Source: Bacillus sp. FJAT-49736
Lineage (GTDB): Bacteria; Bacillota; Bacilli; Bacillales; Bacillaceae_C
Length of the DNA: 64,000 nt
Assembly: GCF_018343615.1 (NCBI RefSeq)
Contig: NZ_JAGYPI010000002.1
Coordinates: 453,562 to 517,561, forward strand
Direction of reading: 5' to 3'
Part shown: piece by piece, positions 45,841-55,185 of the stretch
How positions within the stretch are numbered: position 1 is the stretch's first letter
How the letters are laid out: every line of letters starts with the position of its first letter
Made by a program: the position numbers and the translations under genes
The notes under the pieces: generated by a model
What the model was told of the DNA's origin: nothing
The model's database searches: none
Seen by the model: only the letters and a program-made list of their open reading frames with translations

Positions 45841-45892
45841 AATGGTGCGGCACCACGCGAACCATTGTCCACAGGTAGTGCCAGGCACCATT
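45841..45892 (-). terminator. Terminator of the second subtilase, containing a GGTGCC palindrome
   Basis: AATGGTGC and GGCACCATT close a large imperfect hairpin that itself contains CAGGCACC; T-rich tracts flank both ends (minus strand TTTTTGTTTT). Confidence 0.75.
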
Positions 45893-45905
45893 TTATTTTT
45901 CACTA

Positions 45906-48900
45906 TTATTTGCCAACCTTGAGTGTGTATGGCGTGATGGTGGAGTTGCCGAAGAAGTCGTTTACTTTGATGTAGTACTTGCCCTTTTTGAGTTTAACAG
46001 GCATGGCTTCTGTTTGACCGGCACCGTAATAGTTGGAATACTGAATGCGTTTGCCGTTCTGATAGAGTGAGATAACCCCGTCGACTTCTTTACCAGTTTC
46101 AAGGGAAATATACCCTGTGAAATCTTTCTTCAAGTCGAGCACGTACCAATCATCATCACCAAAGGCTACGCCACTGTTCAATTGACCGGTAGCGGTCCAT
46201 GTATTTGTCTTTACCTTCTTCAGTTTCAACGGTTTGGATGGCACATTCTTTTTCACGACAGAGCCTTTATCCTCATCCTTCGTTGCCACTGGTACAACGG
46301 TTGCTTTATAAGGAACCAGCGATATTGGCGCAATTCCATCAATCAAGCCGATGAAATCAATAATATAGTTTTTGCCTTTTGTTACTTTAAATGAACCATA
46401 GTTCGTACTTGATCCTGTATAAAGAGATGTGGCAATAATATTTCCACGCTCGATATCTGCGTCATCCAGCTTGCGGTTCTTATTCACATCCTCATAAATA
46501 ATCGCAACTCCATACACATCGGAAAGCAATTCCTTCGGATATTTGCGCAGTAATTCCGGCGAAGGTTTTCCGCCTTCAAAAAGCAGACTGTAAACTGCTG
46601 ATTTCTTACCCTCTAGATAGAAGAGATGGTCCTCATATGGCATGGCAAAGGTTCCTTGGAATGTCTTCGTCGAGATGTTCTTGATAGCTTCCCCGTTACT
46701 GTAGCCGTACGTTTTTCCCAAGTTCGTCTCGATCAGCTTCGTTTGCAATTTATACGGGTCAAAGGAAATATTTCCTGTCCCAAACGGATTTCCGCTTAAA
46801 TGAATTAAATATGTCTCTCCTTTTTTCAATCCGGTATAAAAGCTTCCAGCCATCGTAAAGCCATTGTAGTCGTAGGAATCATTGAATCCTATAATCTCTG
46901 CATCTAAATACGGTTTACCTTTATCATCCTTTTCCTTCACAACCTTCATTACTTCCACATATGGTTTGCTAGATGCAGGCTGAGGTATCGTAAACTGATA
47001 GACTCCTGTTTTACTAGGAACAAACTTGTACCAATCCTCATCATCACCTGTTTGAATATATCCGGATATAGTACCACCTAGCGTATATGGAAGAGCATTA
47101 TCGAGTACAGTTTGAATATAGTTATTTTGATTTTGCCCATCATCCTGAATTGGCAAAGTATCCTCATCAGGTGGAATTACCTTTCCTTCCATATTCAAAG
47201 TATACGGTAAGAGAGATGATTGTGGTTCCGCTTGTTTTCCCATGAAGGAAATTCCAGATCCCATAAAGGACCAAAAATCCCAAGGGGACACGGTTACTTT
47301 ATTCGTCACCTTTACAATATATTCGGTTTGCGGTGTTGTCGGTATCGTTAATGTTTCTCCAGATCCTACCTCACTGCTGTTTGTTTGCCACTGAGGCTGA
47401 ACTTGATCGATTGGGATAGAAGGAGCTGGATCGTCGGATGAAGGTTGTTCCTGATCAGCTTCCCCACCTGTTGGTAAACCGAGCGATTCCTTTGTATATA
47501 CTTCAATGGCCGAGGTTACTCCAGGGATACCACTAACGGTCATTCTTACTACTTGTTCATCATTGGTTTTAAAAGTGAAATAGTCGTCATCGCCATTTTC
47601 TCCGAATAATTTCAACGGTCCAGATTGATATGGGAAGCCTTTTACTTCCAGCGGGTTCTCTAATGTTGACTCAGACTGCGGTCCGTCTATTGTACGGGTT
47701 AAGGAAAGCTTATATTTTGACTTTTTGGAGGAAGAATCATCGTAATTGCCGTTTACATCCTTCACACCGATTGCTATCGTTCCGGAAAAAGGTGCTTTGA
47801 CCAGTTTTCCTTCCGTTTTTCCTGCTCTTACATCATTGACATCCATCGTTTGAGATTGTGAACCATCCTCTGAATAAAAACGAATCATCAATTTATTGTC
47901 ATATTCAGGAGCACTTGTTAGCTGCGTTTGGATGTATTCTCCTTTTTCCACTCTAAATTGATACCATTTTTGCTCAAATGGCTTTGTGATATTGCCTTCT
48001 TTGGAAATAGTGCTGGAAAAAGCTAATGGTGCCGCTTTTTCTAAAATTTCCTTTTTGGACCATGTGCTCTTTACAAATGTAGGTAGCTTTTTCACATTAT
48101 ATTTCAGTGCCGCTACTGGGTTGACAAGGCCATTTCCGTATTTTAAATCATATCCCTTTGCTCCCAAATCAGTAGCAGTATGCTCTAAAATATACTCCAC
48201 TTGCTCTGGCTTTAGGTTAGGGTATTTAGATAGCAGCAATGATGCTGTCCCAGCAACCATTGGAGATGCCATCGAAGTACCGCTCAATGTTTCAAAGCTG
48301 GATTTTTTCTCCAAATCATAGATTGGGGCATAGATGTTTTCTCCAGGTGCCACGATATCAAGGGAAGGCCCATAGCTGGAATAATAGCTCAATTGCTTGG
48401 ATTTGTTGACGGAGCCAACACTAATTACTCCTTCATAGCTTGCTGGATAATTAGGAGCATCATTGCCGTTATTACCTGCAGATGCTACGATTGTTACCCC
48501 TTTCGAAATTGCGGATTTAACTGCTTCCTCTAAAAGAGGAGAAGGGACAGATGAACCAAGGCTCATATTGATGACCTTTGCACCGTGCTGTACGGCATAA
48601 AGTATCCCCTGTGCAATGGTATAGTCTGAAGTAAAAAAGCCACGGTCAAAAACATCGATCGATAGTATATTCACATTCGGATTAATGCCATATCCGCCAA
48701 TGCCATTTCCCTTTTTGGCAGCGATAATTCCTGATACATGTGTTCCATGTACATCAGGTGTTCCCTGGCCCATTGGATTGATTACATTGTAGCTATCCTT
48801 TGTAAAAATGCCTTTTAATTCCGGGTGATTTTTATCCACACCAGTATCGATGACTGCCACAGTTACCTTATGCTTGCCAGCTAATTTTTGGGCTTCATCA

Positions 48901-49361
48901 ATTTTCAATTGTGACAATTGGTATTGTTCTGACTTTTTAGGATCCCCGAAACCGCTATATGTTTTATAAAGTGCACTTCGACTTACCGAAAGAACGCGGC
49001 TATTCTTCTGAAATGCCTCCATTACCTTCGCCAAATTATCCTTTTGGCGAACTTTGATAACCATATATTGCAGCTTGTCCACTTTTTCAATGACATTGAA
49101 ATCCCTGCCATTCCCCTTAACAGTGCCGACGGAAAAGGATGGACTATACTTCACCAAAAAGGTGTCTTCACTGAATGGTGATGTTTTCGCATCACCCATT
49201 TTATCCTGTAACGCTTTCACTTTGTGTTCGAGAGTAATAGATTGCTTTTTCACAGTTGGGGCAGACGATGCAGCCCATGCATTTGTTGATAGAAACGATG
49301 ATGTTGCAACCAAAGTGGCCCCAAGGCCGAGTGCAGTTACCTTTTTCAATACTCGCTTCAT
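45906..49361 (-). CDS. Secreted subtilisin-like protease (S8) with repeated PPC-like domains
   Basis: 1151 aa. Signal peptide (about 1-30), propeptide (about 60-130), S8 domain with D172 (VAVIDTGVDKNHPEL), H205 (DVHGTHVSG) and S363 (SGTSMASPM). From about 440 four to five beta-sandwich modules of the bacterial pre-peptidase C-terminal type follow (EKWYQF.. IQTQLT; DDYFTFKTNDEQVVRMTV; DDEDWYKFVPSKTGVYQFTI; DDDWYVLDLKKDFTGYISL). B. subtilis WprA and related cell-wall proteases have a comparable catalytic core, but a one-to-one match is not claimed. GAGGGAATGT precedes the ATG. Confidence 0.94.
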   Translation of the reverse strand: MKRVLKKVTALGLGATLVATSSFLSTNAWAASSAPTVKKQSITLEHKVKALQDKMGDAKTSPFSEDTFLVKYSPSFSVGTVKGNGRDFNVIEKVDKLQYMVIKVRQKDNLAKVMEAFQKNSRVLSVSRSALYKTYSGFGDPKKSEQYQLSQLKIDEAQKLAGKHKVTVAVIDTGVDKNHPELKGIFTKDSYNVINPMGQGTPDVHGTHVSGIIAAKKGNGIGGYGINPNVNILSIDVFDRGFFTSDYTIAQGILYAVQHGAKVINMSLGSSVPSPLLEEAVKSAISKGVTIVASAGNNGNDAPNYPASYEGVISVGSVNKSKQLSYYSSYGPSLDIVAPGENIYAPIYDLEKKSSFETLSGTSMASPMVAGTASLLLSKYPNLKPEQVEYILEHTATDLGAKGYDLKYGNGLVNPVAALKYNVKKLPTFVKSTWSKKEILEKAAPLAFSSTISKEGNITKPFEQKWYQFRVEKGEYIQTQLTSAPEYDNKLMIRFYSEDGSQSQTMDVNDVRAGKTEGKLVKAPFSGTIAIGVKDVNGNYDDSSSKKSKYKLSLTRTIDGPQSESTLENPLEVKGFPYQSGPLKLFGENGDDDYFTFKTNDEQVVRMTVSGIPGVTSAIEVYTKESLGLPTGGEADQEQPSSDDPAPSIPIDQVQPQWQTNSSEVGSGETLTIPTTPQTEYIVKVTNKVTVSPWDFWSFMGSGISFMGKQAEPQSSLLPYTLNMEGKVIPPDEDTLPIQDDGQNQNNYIQTVLDNALPYTLGGTISGYIQTGDDEDWYKFVPSKTGVYQFTIPQPASSKPYVEVMKVVKEKDDKGKPYLDAEIIGFNDSYDYNGFTMAGSFYTGLKKGETYLIHLSGNPFGTGNISFDPYKLQTKLIETNLGKTYGYSNGEAIKNISTKTFQGTFAMPYEDHLFYLEGKKSAVYSLLFEGGKPSPELLRKYPKELLSDVYGVAIIYEDVNKNRKLDDADIERGNIIATSLYTGSSTNYGSFKVTKGKNYIIDFIGLIDGIAPISLVPYKATVVPVATKDEDKGSVVKKNVPSKPLKLKKVKTNTWTATGQLNSGVAFGDDDWYVLDLKKDFTGYISLETGKEVDGVISLYQNGKRIQYSNYYGAGQTEAMPVKLKKGKYYIKVNDFFGNSTITPYTLKVGK

Positions 49362-49612
49362 ACATTCCCTCTTTTCATATGGCTATTTTCACAATCGGAT
49401 GCTTTTATTAATGATACTCATTTGTAAAAATCCTTTTCGGGATAGGATAGATGTCCTATTCGGAAATAGATATCCCCAAACTTTGTCTATGGTAGGATTT
49501 ATAACCAATTCTTAAAAGCAGCTATCCTTTGAAAACAGCCCAAAATATAAAACTAGCAATATCATACACTAACAATTGGTAATATTGGAAGGATTTTTTT
49601 CCGACAAATTAC

Positions 49613-49629
49613 ATGGTGCCTGGCACCAT
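49613..49629. repeat. GGTGCCTGGCACC palindrome, isolated copy
   Basis: ATGGTGCCTGGCACCAT in a 500-base gap without gene features. Upstream of the subtilase, not at a gene end. The rest of 49.36-49.83 kb shows nothing else. Confidence 0.75.
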
Positions 49630-49827
49630 TTGTAGGTATTTGTTCCCGACCGGCGAACCATTTTACACAGTATTTTCTTGCAACGGTTAGTGGTGAAATT
49701 GTACCAATTACCACGTGTGAACCTGTTCCTCCTCTTTCGTGACCGCTCTCTCCATCACCGGCATTTTTCCGTATAGCACTCCCCTCTCACATTTTGGTAG
49801 AGTGGAATAAAATAAAATAGTACAATT

Positions 49828-49876
49828 AAAAAAGCACCCCCATGAACTTTTACATAAACGTCCACTGAAGGTGCCC
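49828..49876 (-). terminator. Terminator of the MFS gene
   Basis: GCACCCC and GGTGC arms enclose a long loop; on the minus strand TTTTTTAATTG follows the stem. It ends about 20 bases from the stop codon. Confidence 0.6.
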
Positions 49877-49896
49877 ATCTTTTTTCCTTATATTAT

Positions 49897-51120
49897 TTAC
49901 ATACTATCCTTCTGAATCTCCATCTTTTTTGGCACTGCTTTGTTATAAAGAGGCACAATAAATAGGAGTCCTATGATAAATAAAACAGCTGAGATTTCAA
50001 AGATAGTTACTAGCGATAATAAATTTTTAAGAGAGCCGGCTATACTCATCGTAACAACCATCGCCCCTGTGAATAACGGACTCAATGTTCCATTCACACG
50101 GCCAATAAAATCCGCTTCTGTGTTTTGCAGAATGAGTGTGTTGATTCCGATTTGGATACAAGGCATGAACAAGCCGCAGAAGAATTCCGTTACTAGCGTA
50201 ATCCAAAGTGTTGTGGAAAATCCTATAATACCAACACCGATTGCATTCACCAGCATCCCAATCACAAGCAGCTTAGCTGGTGTGACTTTTTTCGAAAATC
50301 CCATCGTAGCCGCTCCACCTAAAATCATCCCGATACCGTTAACAGTGAGTAGCCATTGCAAATGTTCCTTAGCTAGCCCTAACCGTTCTGTAACTAAAAA
50401 TATGTTTAATGGCTGCATTAATCCAATCGCAAGTCCAGCCGCCATAAAACAAATTCCCAATAGTCTCAGCTCTTTTTTCGCTAAAACATATTGGATTCCG
50501 CCTTTCATTTCCTGCCAAAGTGTTGACTGCTTCGTTGCCTTTTCTACGGAATGATCGGCAGGAATAAGCATCAAGGATAAGGCGGATAAAATGAAGGCAA
50601 TCCCTGTAACCATAATCGAAACTTTAATACCAAAGGTCTGGTATACAAAGGTTCCAACAATTGGTCCAAAGATCATAAAGATTGCAAAAATTGTTTGGTA
50701 AATAGACATAGCAGACTGAATTAAGTCTTCCGGCAAGTGCATTTTAAATAGCTTCATCCCTGATGGCTGGGAGAACTGAGATAGAATGGACGAAATTAAC
50801 GTTGCAAAGAACACCGCTTTCCACGTTCCAAACACTAAAGCTAAAATAACGGCAAAAACGGAAACCGCACTTAAAGCATCACACCAAATCATCGTTCTTT
50901 TTGGACGCCAGCGGTCCGCGAATGTTCCTCCGATAAAGGAAAAAATAAATATTGGTGCAAATTCCGCTACGGAAATCATAGAAATCGCAAACGCGTCTCC
51001 ATTTGTTTTTTCCATAACGAATAAAAGTACTGCAAAGTTTCGAACCCAAATTCCTACTTGCAAAAATAAGGCTGAGATAAAAATAGCCTGAACAAACCGA
51101 TTTCCTAATAATTGTTTCAT
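49897..51120 (-). CDS. MFS-family exporter (MefA/EntS-like MFS_3 type)
   Basis: 407 aa, about twelve membrane helices. FADRWRPKRTMIWCDALSAV is the MFS motif-A loop between helices 2 and 3; GRVNGTLSPLFTGA and the C-terminal layout match the MFS_3 group that includes macrolide and siderophore exporters. Substrate cannot be assigned. AGAGGAGAATGTT precedes the ATG. A hairpin with a T run lies in its leader (51183-51223). Confidence 0.87.
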   Translation of the reverse strand: MKQLLGNRFVQAIFISALFLQVGIWVRNFAVLLFVMEKTNGDAFAISMISVAEFAPIFIFSFIGGTFADRWRPKRTMIWCDALSAVSVFAVILALVFGTWKAVFFATLISSILSQFSQPSGMKLFKMHLPEDLIQSAMSIYQTIFAIFMIFGPIVGTFVYQTFGIKVSIMVTGIAFILSALSLMLIPADHSVEKATKQSTLWQEMKGGIQYVLAKKELRLLGICFMAAGLAIGLMQPLNIFLVTERLGLAKEHLQWLLTVNGIGMILGGAATMGFSKKVTPAKLLVIGMLVNAIGVGIIGFSTTLWITLVTEFFCGLFMPCIQIGINTLILQNTEADFIGRVNGTLSPLFTGAMVVTMSIAGSLKNLLSLVTIFEISAVLFIIGLLFIVPLYNKAVPKKMEIQKDSM

Positions 51121-51182
51121 AACATTCTCCTCTTTATAATCGAATTTTTTTATGAATGACCTAAAATAGTTATATCCACATA

Positions 51183-51223
51183 AAAAGCCCCCTATCCTGC
51201 TTTTCGCAAAAATAGGGGGTCAA
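51183..51223 (-). terminator. Terminator or attenuator in the MFS leader
   Basis: CCCCCTAT and ATAGGGGG pair around a 15- to 20-base loop; on the minus strand the stem is followed by CTTTTTATG. It lies 60 bases before the MFS start codon and 260 bases after the M20 stop codon, so it may either end the M20 transcript or attenuate the exporter. Confidence 0.7.
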
Positions 51224-51473
51224 TAGCCGTCATGAACCATAAAAGGACACAGTACACATCTTTTTTCTGTACCAATATCACATATATTAATGCATAGACT
51301 AATCCCATTTTCCGAAAAAGCACCGTGAATATACGAATGTTTTCTAAAGAATAGGATTAGTAGATCATCGCCCTTTGGTTCACTCCCTTTGTATTGGTGT
51401 TTTCAGTTTAACCGATTTGTTTTTAACAATCAATAGGATTTTTTTCAACAAAATCCCACAATTGTATTTTCAT

Positions 51474-51490
51474 GTGGTGTCAGGCACCAC
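51474..51490. repeat. GGTGCCTGGCACC family copy that supplies a stop codon
   Basis: GTGGTGTCAGGCACCAC. Read on the minus strand it contributes the last codons GGT GCC TGA of the M20 gene. Confidence 0.8.
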
Positions 51491-52667
51491 AATAGGATGC
51501 GACTACTGTGGCCATTGCCTTTGCACAGATAATTAAGCTGCTTTCATCAATATCGAATTTTGGATGGTGATGTGGGTACCATTCTTTTGATCGAGGCATT
51601 GCACCCACATAGAAAAAGCAGCCTGGTTTTTCCTTCAGATAATAGGCGAAGTCCTCAGATGGGGGCTGAGGTTCTGCTTCCACAACGGCATCCACCTCAG
51701 GAATCCTGGCAGACTCTAATGCTTTACGAACCTGTTCAGTGATTTCCGGGTCATTGTATAGCACTGGATAATCATTTTCGTATTCTATGGTTGCCTTTAC
51801 ACCATAGGAAGCCTCGAGACCTTCAGCAAATTGCCGAACTTGCTCTTCCACGATTTGCTGCGCTTCCTGCGACATCGTGCGGACGTCTCCCTCCAATGTT
51901 ACAGCATCCTTAATCACATTAAACTGCCCCTTCCCATCGAAGGAACCAATAGTAACGACCGCGGTATCAAATGGATTAATTCTACGGCTGACAATGGTTT
52001 GGCAATTCATAACAAATGCACTAGCGGCAACGATAGCGTCATTAGCCATATGTGGTGAAGAGCCATGACCTCCTTTTCCCTGCACATGTAGCTTAAAATA
52101 GGCTCTTCCAGTTTGGGTATTTCCGCTTCGGTAATAAATATTGCCTGTCTTCATTGTCGACATAACATGAATTCCAAATATAGCATCCACTCCATCTAAT
52201 ACACCAGCCTTAATCATCCCAATTGCTCCGCCAGGGGGTGTTTCCTCCGCCGGCTGATGGATTACTTTCACAACACCTGCCAATTGATGTTTCACCTCTG
52301 CCAATGTTTCTGCAAGCACGAGCATATAGGCAGTATGGGCATCATGACCGCATGCATGCATGACTCCATCATTTTTTGAAGCAAATGGAAGCCCCGTTTC
52401 CTCTTGAATCGGTAACGCATCAAAATCTGCACGAATAGCAATGGTCTTCCCAGGCTTCGCTCCCTTAATAGTAACTACGATTCCTCGCTGTCCGCCTACA
52501 TCCGTTTCCACTGCATCTACTGGCACATTTTTATAGAAATCTCTAATATATGTAGCTGTTTTTTCCTCCTGAAAAGATAGCTCAGGATTCTCATGAAGGT
52601 AACGGCGTATTTCAATCATCCGCTCCTTTTTAGCATCTAATTTTTCCATTATTTCTGTTAGTAGCAT
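51480..52667 (-). CDS. M20-family metallo-amidohydrolase
   Basis: 395 aa. RYLHENPELSFQEEKTA, IRADFDALPIQEETGLPFAS, MHACGHDAHTAYML (metal ligands), HQPAEETPPGGA and GKGGHGSSPH (dimerisation domain histidine) are all in place; YPHHHPKFDIDE is near the C-terminus. Members hydrolyse N-acyl or hippurate-type amides (HipO, YhaA, AmhX types); substrate unknown. GAGGTG precedes the ATG. Its C-terminal GA-stop is formed by a dispersed palindrome. Confidence 0.93.
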   Translation of the reverse strand: MLLTEIMEKLDAKKERMIEIRRYLHENPELSFQEEKTATYIRDFYKNVPVDAVETDVGGQRGIVVTIKGAKPGKTIAIRADFDALPIQEETGLPFASKNDGVMHACGHDAHTAYMLVLAETLAEVKHQLAGVVKVIHQPAEETPPGGAIGMIKAGVLDGVDAIFGIHVMSTMKTGNIYYRSGNTQTGRAYFKLHVQGKGGHGSSPHMANDAIVAASAFVMNCQTIVSRRINPFDTAVVTIGSFDGKGQFNVIKDAVTLEGDVRTMSQEAQQIVEEQVRQFAEGLEASYGVKATIEYENDYPVLYNDPEITEQVRKALESARIPEVDAVVEAEPQPPSEDFAYYLKEKPGCFFYVGAMPRSKEWYPHHHPKFDIDESSLIICAKAMATVVASYCGA

Positions 52668-52773
52668 AATTTAAACACCTCTGATTTAGTTATACCACTT
52701 TAGTTTAATCGTATGCAGGATGGAGGATTTTCGTAAAAGGGGGTCGTAGGTTTAACTGAAAAACAAAAAAACG

Positions 52774-52799
52774 AGCCCAACTGAAATTGGGCTGTTTTT
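52774..52799. terminator. Bidirectional terminator hairpin
   Basis: AGCCCAA and TTGGGCT pair around CTGAAA, with T runs on both strands. It sits between two same-direction genes (52.7-53.0 kb); the rest of this gap is empty. The minus-strand use would end the His-rich protein transcript. Confidence 0.85.
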
Positions 52800-52980
52800 A
52801 GTGGAAATGATATTACCAAATAACTTATATCCAAAGGGCAAAGTAGCATCTCACGTGTAACGTTTTCAGAACAAAAGCATAAAGTTATATGCCTAAAATA
52901 TTGAAACCTCGAAAAATTTAATCACACCTAATCCACTTTTAAAATAAACATATTATTGTACAGCGAAAAATCTTTCTATA

Positions 52981-53250
52981 TTAGTTGTACATCATACCTG
53001 GCATCCCCATGTGAAGAGACATGGATTGAGCTTGCATCTGGGTATTTTCCGGATACCCATGATGGTGGTGGTGCCCATGGTGATGATGTCCCCAGTGATG
53101 ATGCCCACAGTGATGGTACGGATCATGCATCATTCCGTAGGATGGATATCCCATCATAGGATAACCCATTCCATAGGAGGAAGGATATCCGTACCCCATC
53201 ATATAGGGGTTAACTCCCATCCCATAATAAATTCTTTGATCTGGTAGCAT
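52981..53250 (-). CDS. His/Met/Tyr-rich small protein, probable spore coat or metal-binding protein
   Basis: 89 aa from the ATG at 53250, which has AAGTAGGTGA upstream. The sequence is low complexity: tyrosine/glycine/methionine repeats (GYPSSYGMGYPMMGYPSYGMM) are followed by a histidine tract (HHCGHHHWGHHHHGHHHHHG) and a methionine-rich end. One cysteine lies inside the histidine tract. No signal peptide. Such proteins in spore formers are often coat components or metal sinks; both are inference. Monocistronic. Confidence 0.75.
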   Translation of the reverse strand: MLPDQRIYYGMGVNPYMMGYGYPSSYGMGYPMMGYPSYGMMHDPYHHCGHHHWGHHHHGHHHHHGYPENTQMQAQSMSLHMGMPGMMYN

Positions 53251-53385
53251 TTTTTCACCTACTTTTTTATTAGAATGTTTAACCAATTTCATGCTATGCG
53301 AATTACCTAGGAAAGGAGCATAGTTTTTATCAAAATGGGTTTTTACCTAGTTTAGTTATCCATAATGCTCCTCTTTCTCTTTTAC

Positions 53386-54302
53386 GGTCACCTAACTCGG
53401 CGGTTGGTTACCCATTTGGCTCTGCTTTTCCTTTTTCGGTCACCTAACTCGGCGGTTAGTTACCCATTTGGCTCTGCTTCCCCTTTTTCAGTCACCAAAC
53501 ACCACGATTGGTTACCCTTTTCGCTACGCTTTTTCTTTTTGGGTCACCTAACTCGGCGATTGGTTACCCTTTTCGCTCTGCTTTTCTTTTTTCGGTCACC
53601 TAACTCGGCGTTTGGTTACTCTTTTGGCTCTGCTTTTCTTTTTTCGGTCACCAATCACCACGTTTGGTTACCCTTTTGGTTCCTCTTTTCCTTTTTCGGT
53701 CACCTAACTCGGCGTTTGGTTACCCTTTTGGCTTCGCTTCCTCTTTTTCGGTCACCAATCACCACGTTTGGTTACCCTTTTGGTTCCTCTTTTCCTTTTT
53801 CGGTCACCTAACTCGGCGTTTGGTTACCCTTTTCGCTCTGCTTTCTCTTTTTCAGTCACCAATCACCACGTTTGGTTACCCTTTTGGTTCCTCTTTTCCT
53901 TTTTCGGTCACCTAACTCGGCGTTTGGTTACCCTTTTGGCTTCGCTTTCTCTTTTACGGTTACCTAACTCGGCGTTTGGTTACTCTTTTGGCTCTGCTTT
54001 TCTTTTTTCGGTCACCTAACTTGGTGATTGGTTACCCATTTGGTTCTGCTTCCTCCTTTTCGGTCACCTATCTCGGTAATTGGTTACCCTTTTGGCTCTG
54101 TTTCCTCTTTTTCAGTCACCAATCACCACGTTTGGTTACCCTTTTCGCTCTGCTTCCTCTTTTTCGGTCACCAATCACCACGTTTGGTTACCCTTTTGAC
54201 TCCGTTTCCTCTTTTTCGGTCACCAATCACCACGTTTGGTTGCCCTTTTCGCTCTGCTACGGTCTTTTTCGTTCACTTAAATATCGGCTGATTACCCAAT
54301 GA
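53386..54302. repeat. Tandem array of 18 units with strict 52-bp period and GGTNACC palindromes
   Basis: The element GGTCACC (or AGTCACC, GGTTACC) stands at 53386 + 52k for k = 0 to 17 without any length change, ending at 54270. Within each unit a second palindrome GGTTACC follows 20 bp later. Two unit types alternate irregularly: GTCACCTAACTCGGCGTTTGG and GTCACCAATCACCACGTTTGG. The ORFs seen across it rotate frame every unit, because 52 is not a multiple of 3. Confidence 0.92.
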
Positions 54303-54321
54303 CTCTATTCTTTTTTTAAAA

Positions 54322-54843
54322 TCATTCTTTGACCAATTTATACATAAGAACATCATCCGCATACTCGTTATCACTTAATTTAAACTCTTTTACTTTGCGG
54401 CCTTCTTCTATAAATCCCATACTCCTATACAGAGATATTGCCCGCTCATTAGTAGAAAAAACTCCTAGGCTTACCTTTTCAATGAAAGGATTATTCTCGG
54501 CCCAAGCAAGTAATGCTTTTAACAGCATTTTTCCAATTCCCTTCCCTCTATGTCCTTCCCCAACCAGCATGGTGATAGTACCCATATGGGATAATCTCTT
54601 TTTATTATTCGATTGAAATACGATCCATCCGAGAACTTCAAGATTCAATTCAGCAACCATTAAGGTTTCTTTTTCATTTTCCAAAATGCTTTGGATCCAC
54701 TCTTTTTGCTTCCTTAATGCCGGCTTTTCTAATTCATCCGGCACGGAAATGAAGTACTTGCCCTCTGAAATTACTTCGTACTCCAAATCCAAGATTTGCT
54801 TTGCATCCTTTATGGTCGCCGTCCGAATAATAATATTGGACAT
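54322..54843 (-). CDS. GNAT-family N-acetyltransferase
   Basis: 173 aa from the ATG at 54843. RTATIKDAKQILDLEYEV begins the fold; VGEGHRGKGIGKMLLKALLAWA is the acetyl-CoA binding motif A (RxxGxG/A), and SLYRSMGFIEEGR is motif B. The inner ATG is preferred since GGGGG lies 7 bases upstream of it and 1 base from the first ATG. Acceptor unknown. It ends 20 bases from the 52-bp array, which may serve as its terminator region. Confidence 0.9.
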   Translation of the reverse strand: MSNIIIRTATIKDAKQILDLEYEVISEGKYFISVPDELEKPALRKQKEWIQSILENEKETLMVAELNLEVLGWIVFQSNNKKRLSHMGTITMLVGEGHRGKGIGKMLLKALLAWAENNPFIEKVSLGVFSTNERAISLYRSMGFIEEGRKVKEFKLSDNEYADDVLMYKLVKE

Positions 54844-55011
54844 ACCCATACCCCCTTATTGTAAAATCACTAGCAAAACTTTTTTTCTCTTTAGTTTCCA
54901 CAAAAAGAATATTCGCCTTAAAACTTGTCTATTACTAAAACTAAATGATAAGTTGACAAGTCGGATTTATTGGATATAATAATATATTAAAATTACAATA
55001 GCATACACCAA

Positions 55012-55113
55012 ACTTATCAAGAGAGGCGGAGGGACTGGCCCTATGAAGCCTCAGCAGCAGATTCTTATTGAATCCTGTGCTAATTCCTGCAAGCAATTGC
55101 TTGGTAGATGAGT
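55012..55113 (+). promoter_or_regulatory. SAM-I (S-box) riboswitch
   Basis: All S-box landmarks are seen in order: CTTATCAAGAGAGGCGGAGG, GACTGGCCC, ATGAAGCCTCAGCAGC, GTGCTAATTCC, TGCAAGC...GCTTGGTAGATGAG. The 5' ACTTATC and 3' GATGAGT strands form P1. It lies before an FbpA-like gene, not a methionine or cysteine gene. Confidence 0.95.
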
Positions 55114-55185
55114 TGAGGCGAGTAAAATATATAAGTAATCCTCTTCTTATCTTTTATTGAATGAAAAAAGGAGTGGATTTTTTTT
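55107..55185 (+). terminator. SAM riboswitch expression platform (antiterminator / terminator)
   Basis: Antiterminator: GATGAGTTGAGG (55107-55118, shares the 3' strand of P1) pairs with CCTCTTCTTATC (55140-55151). Terminator: ATCCTCTTCTT (55138-55148) pairs with AAGGAGTGGAT (55168-55178) and is followed by eight T that run to the start codon. The terminator stem also holds the ribosome site AAGGAG. SAM binding would fix P1, free the terminator strand and stop expression. Confidence 0.85.

Noticed and set aside
49973-50554. 193-residue plus-strand ORF
   Set aside because: Antisense to the MFS exporter; hydrophobic pattern is a mirror of the membrane gene and no ribosome site is present.
53365-54302. 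Overlapping plus-strand ORFs encoding repeated FRSPNSAFGYPFG-like sequences
   Set aside because: They are a by-product of the 52-bp array: the unit is not a multiple of 3, so all three frames read through in turn; no ribosome site.
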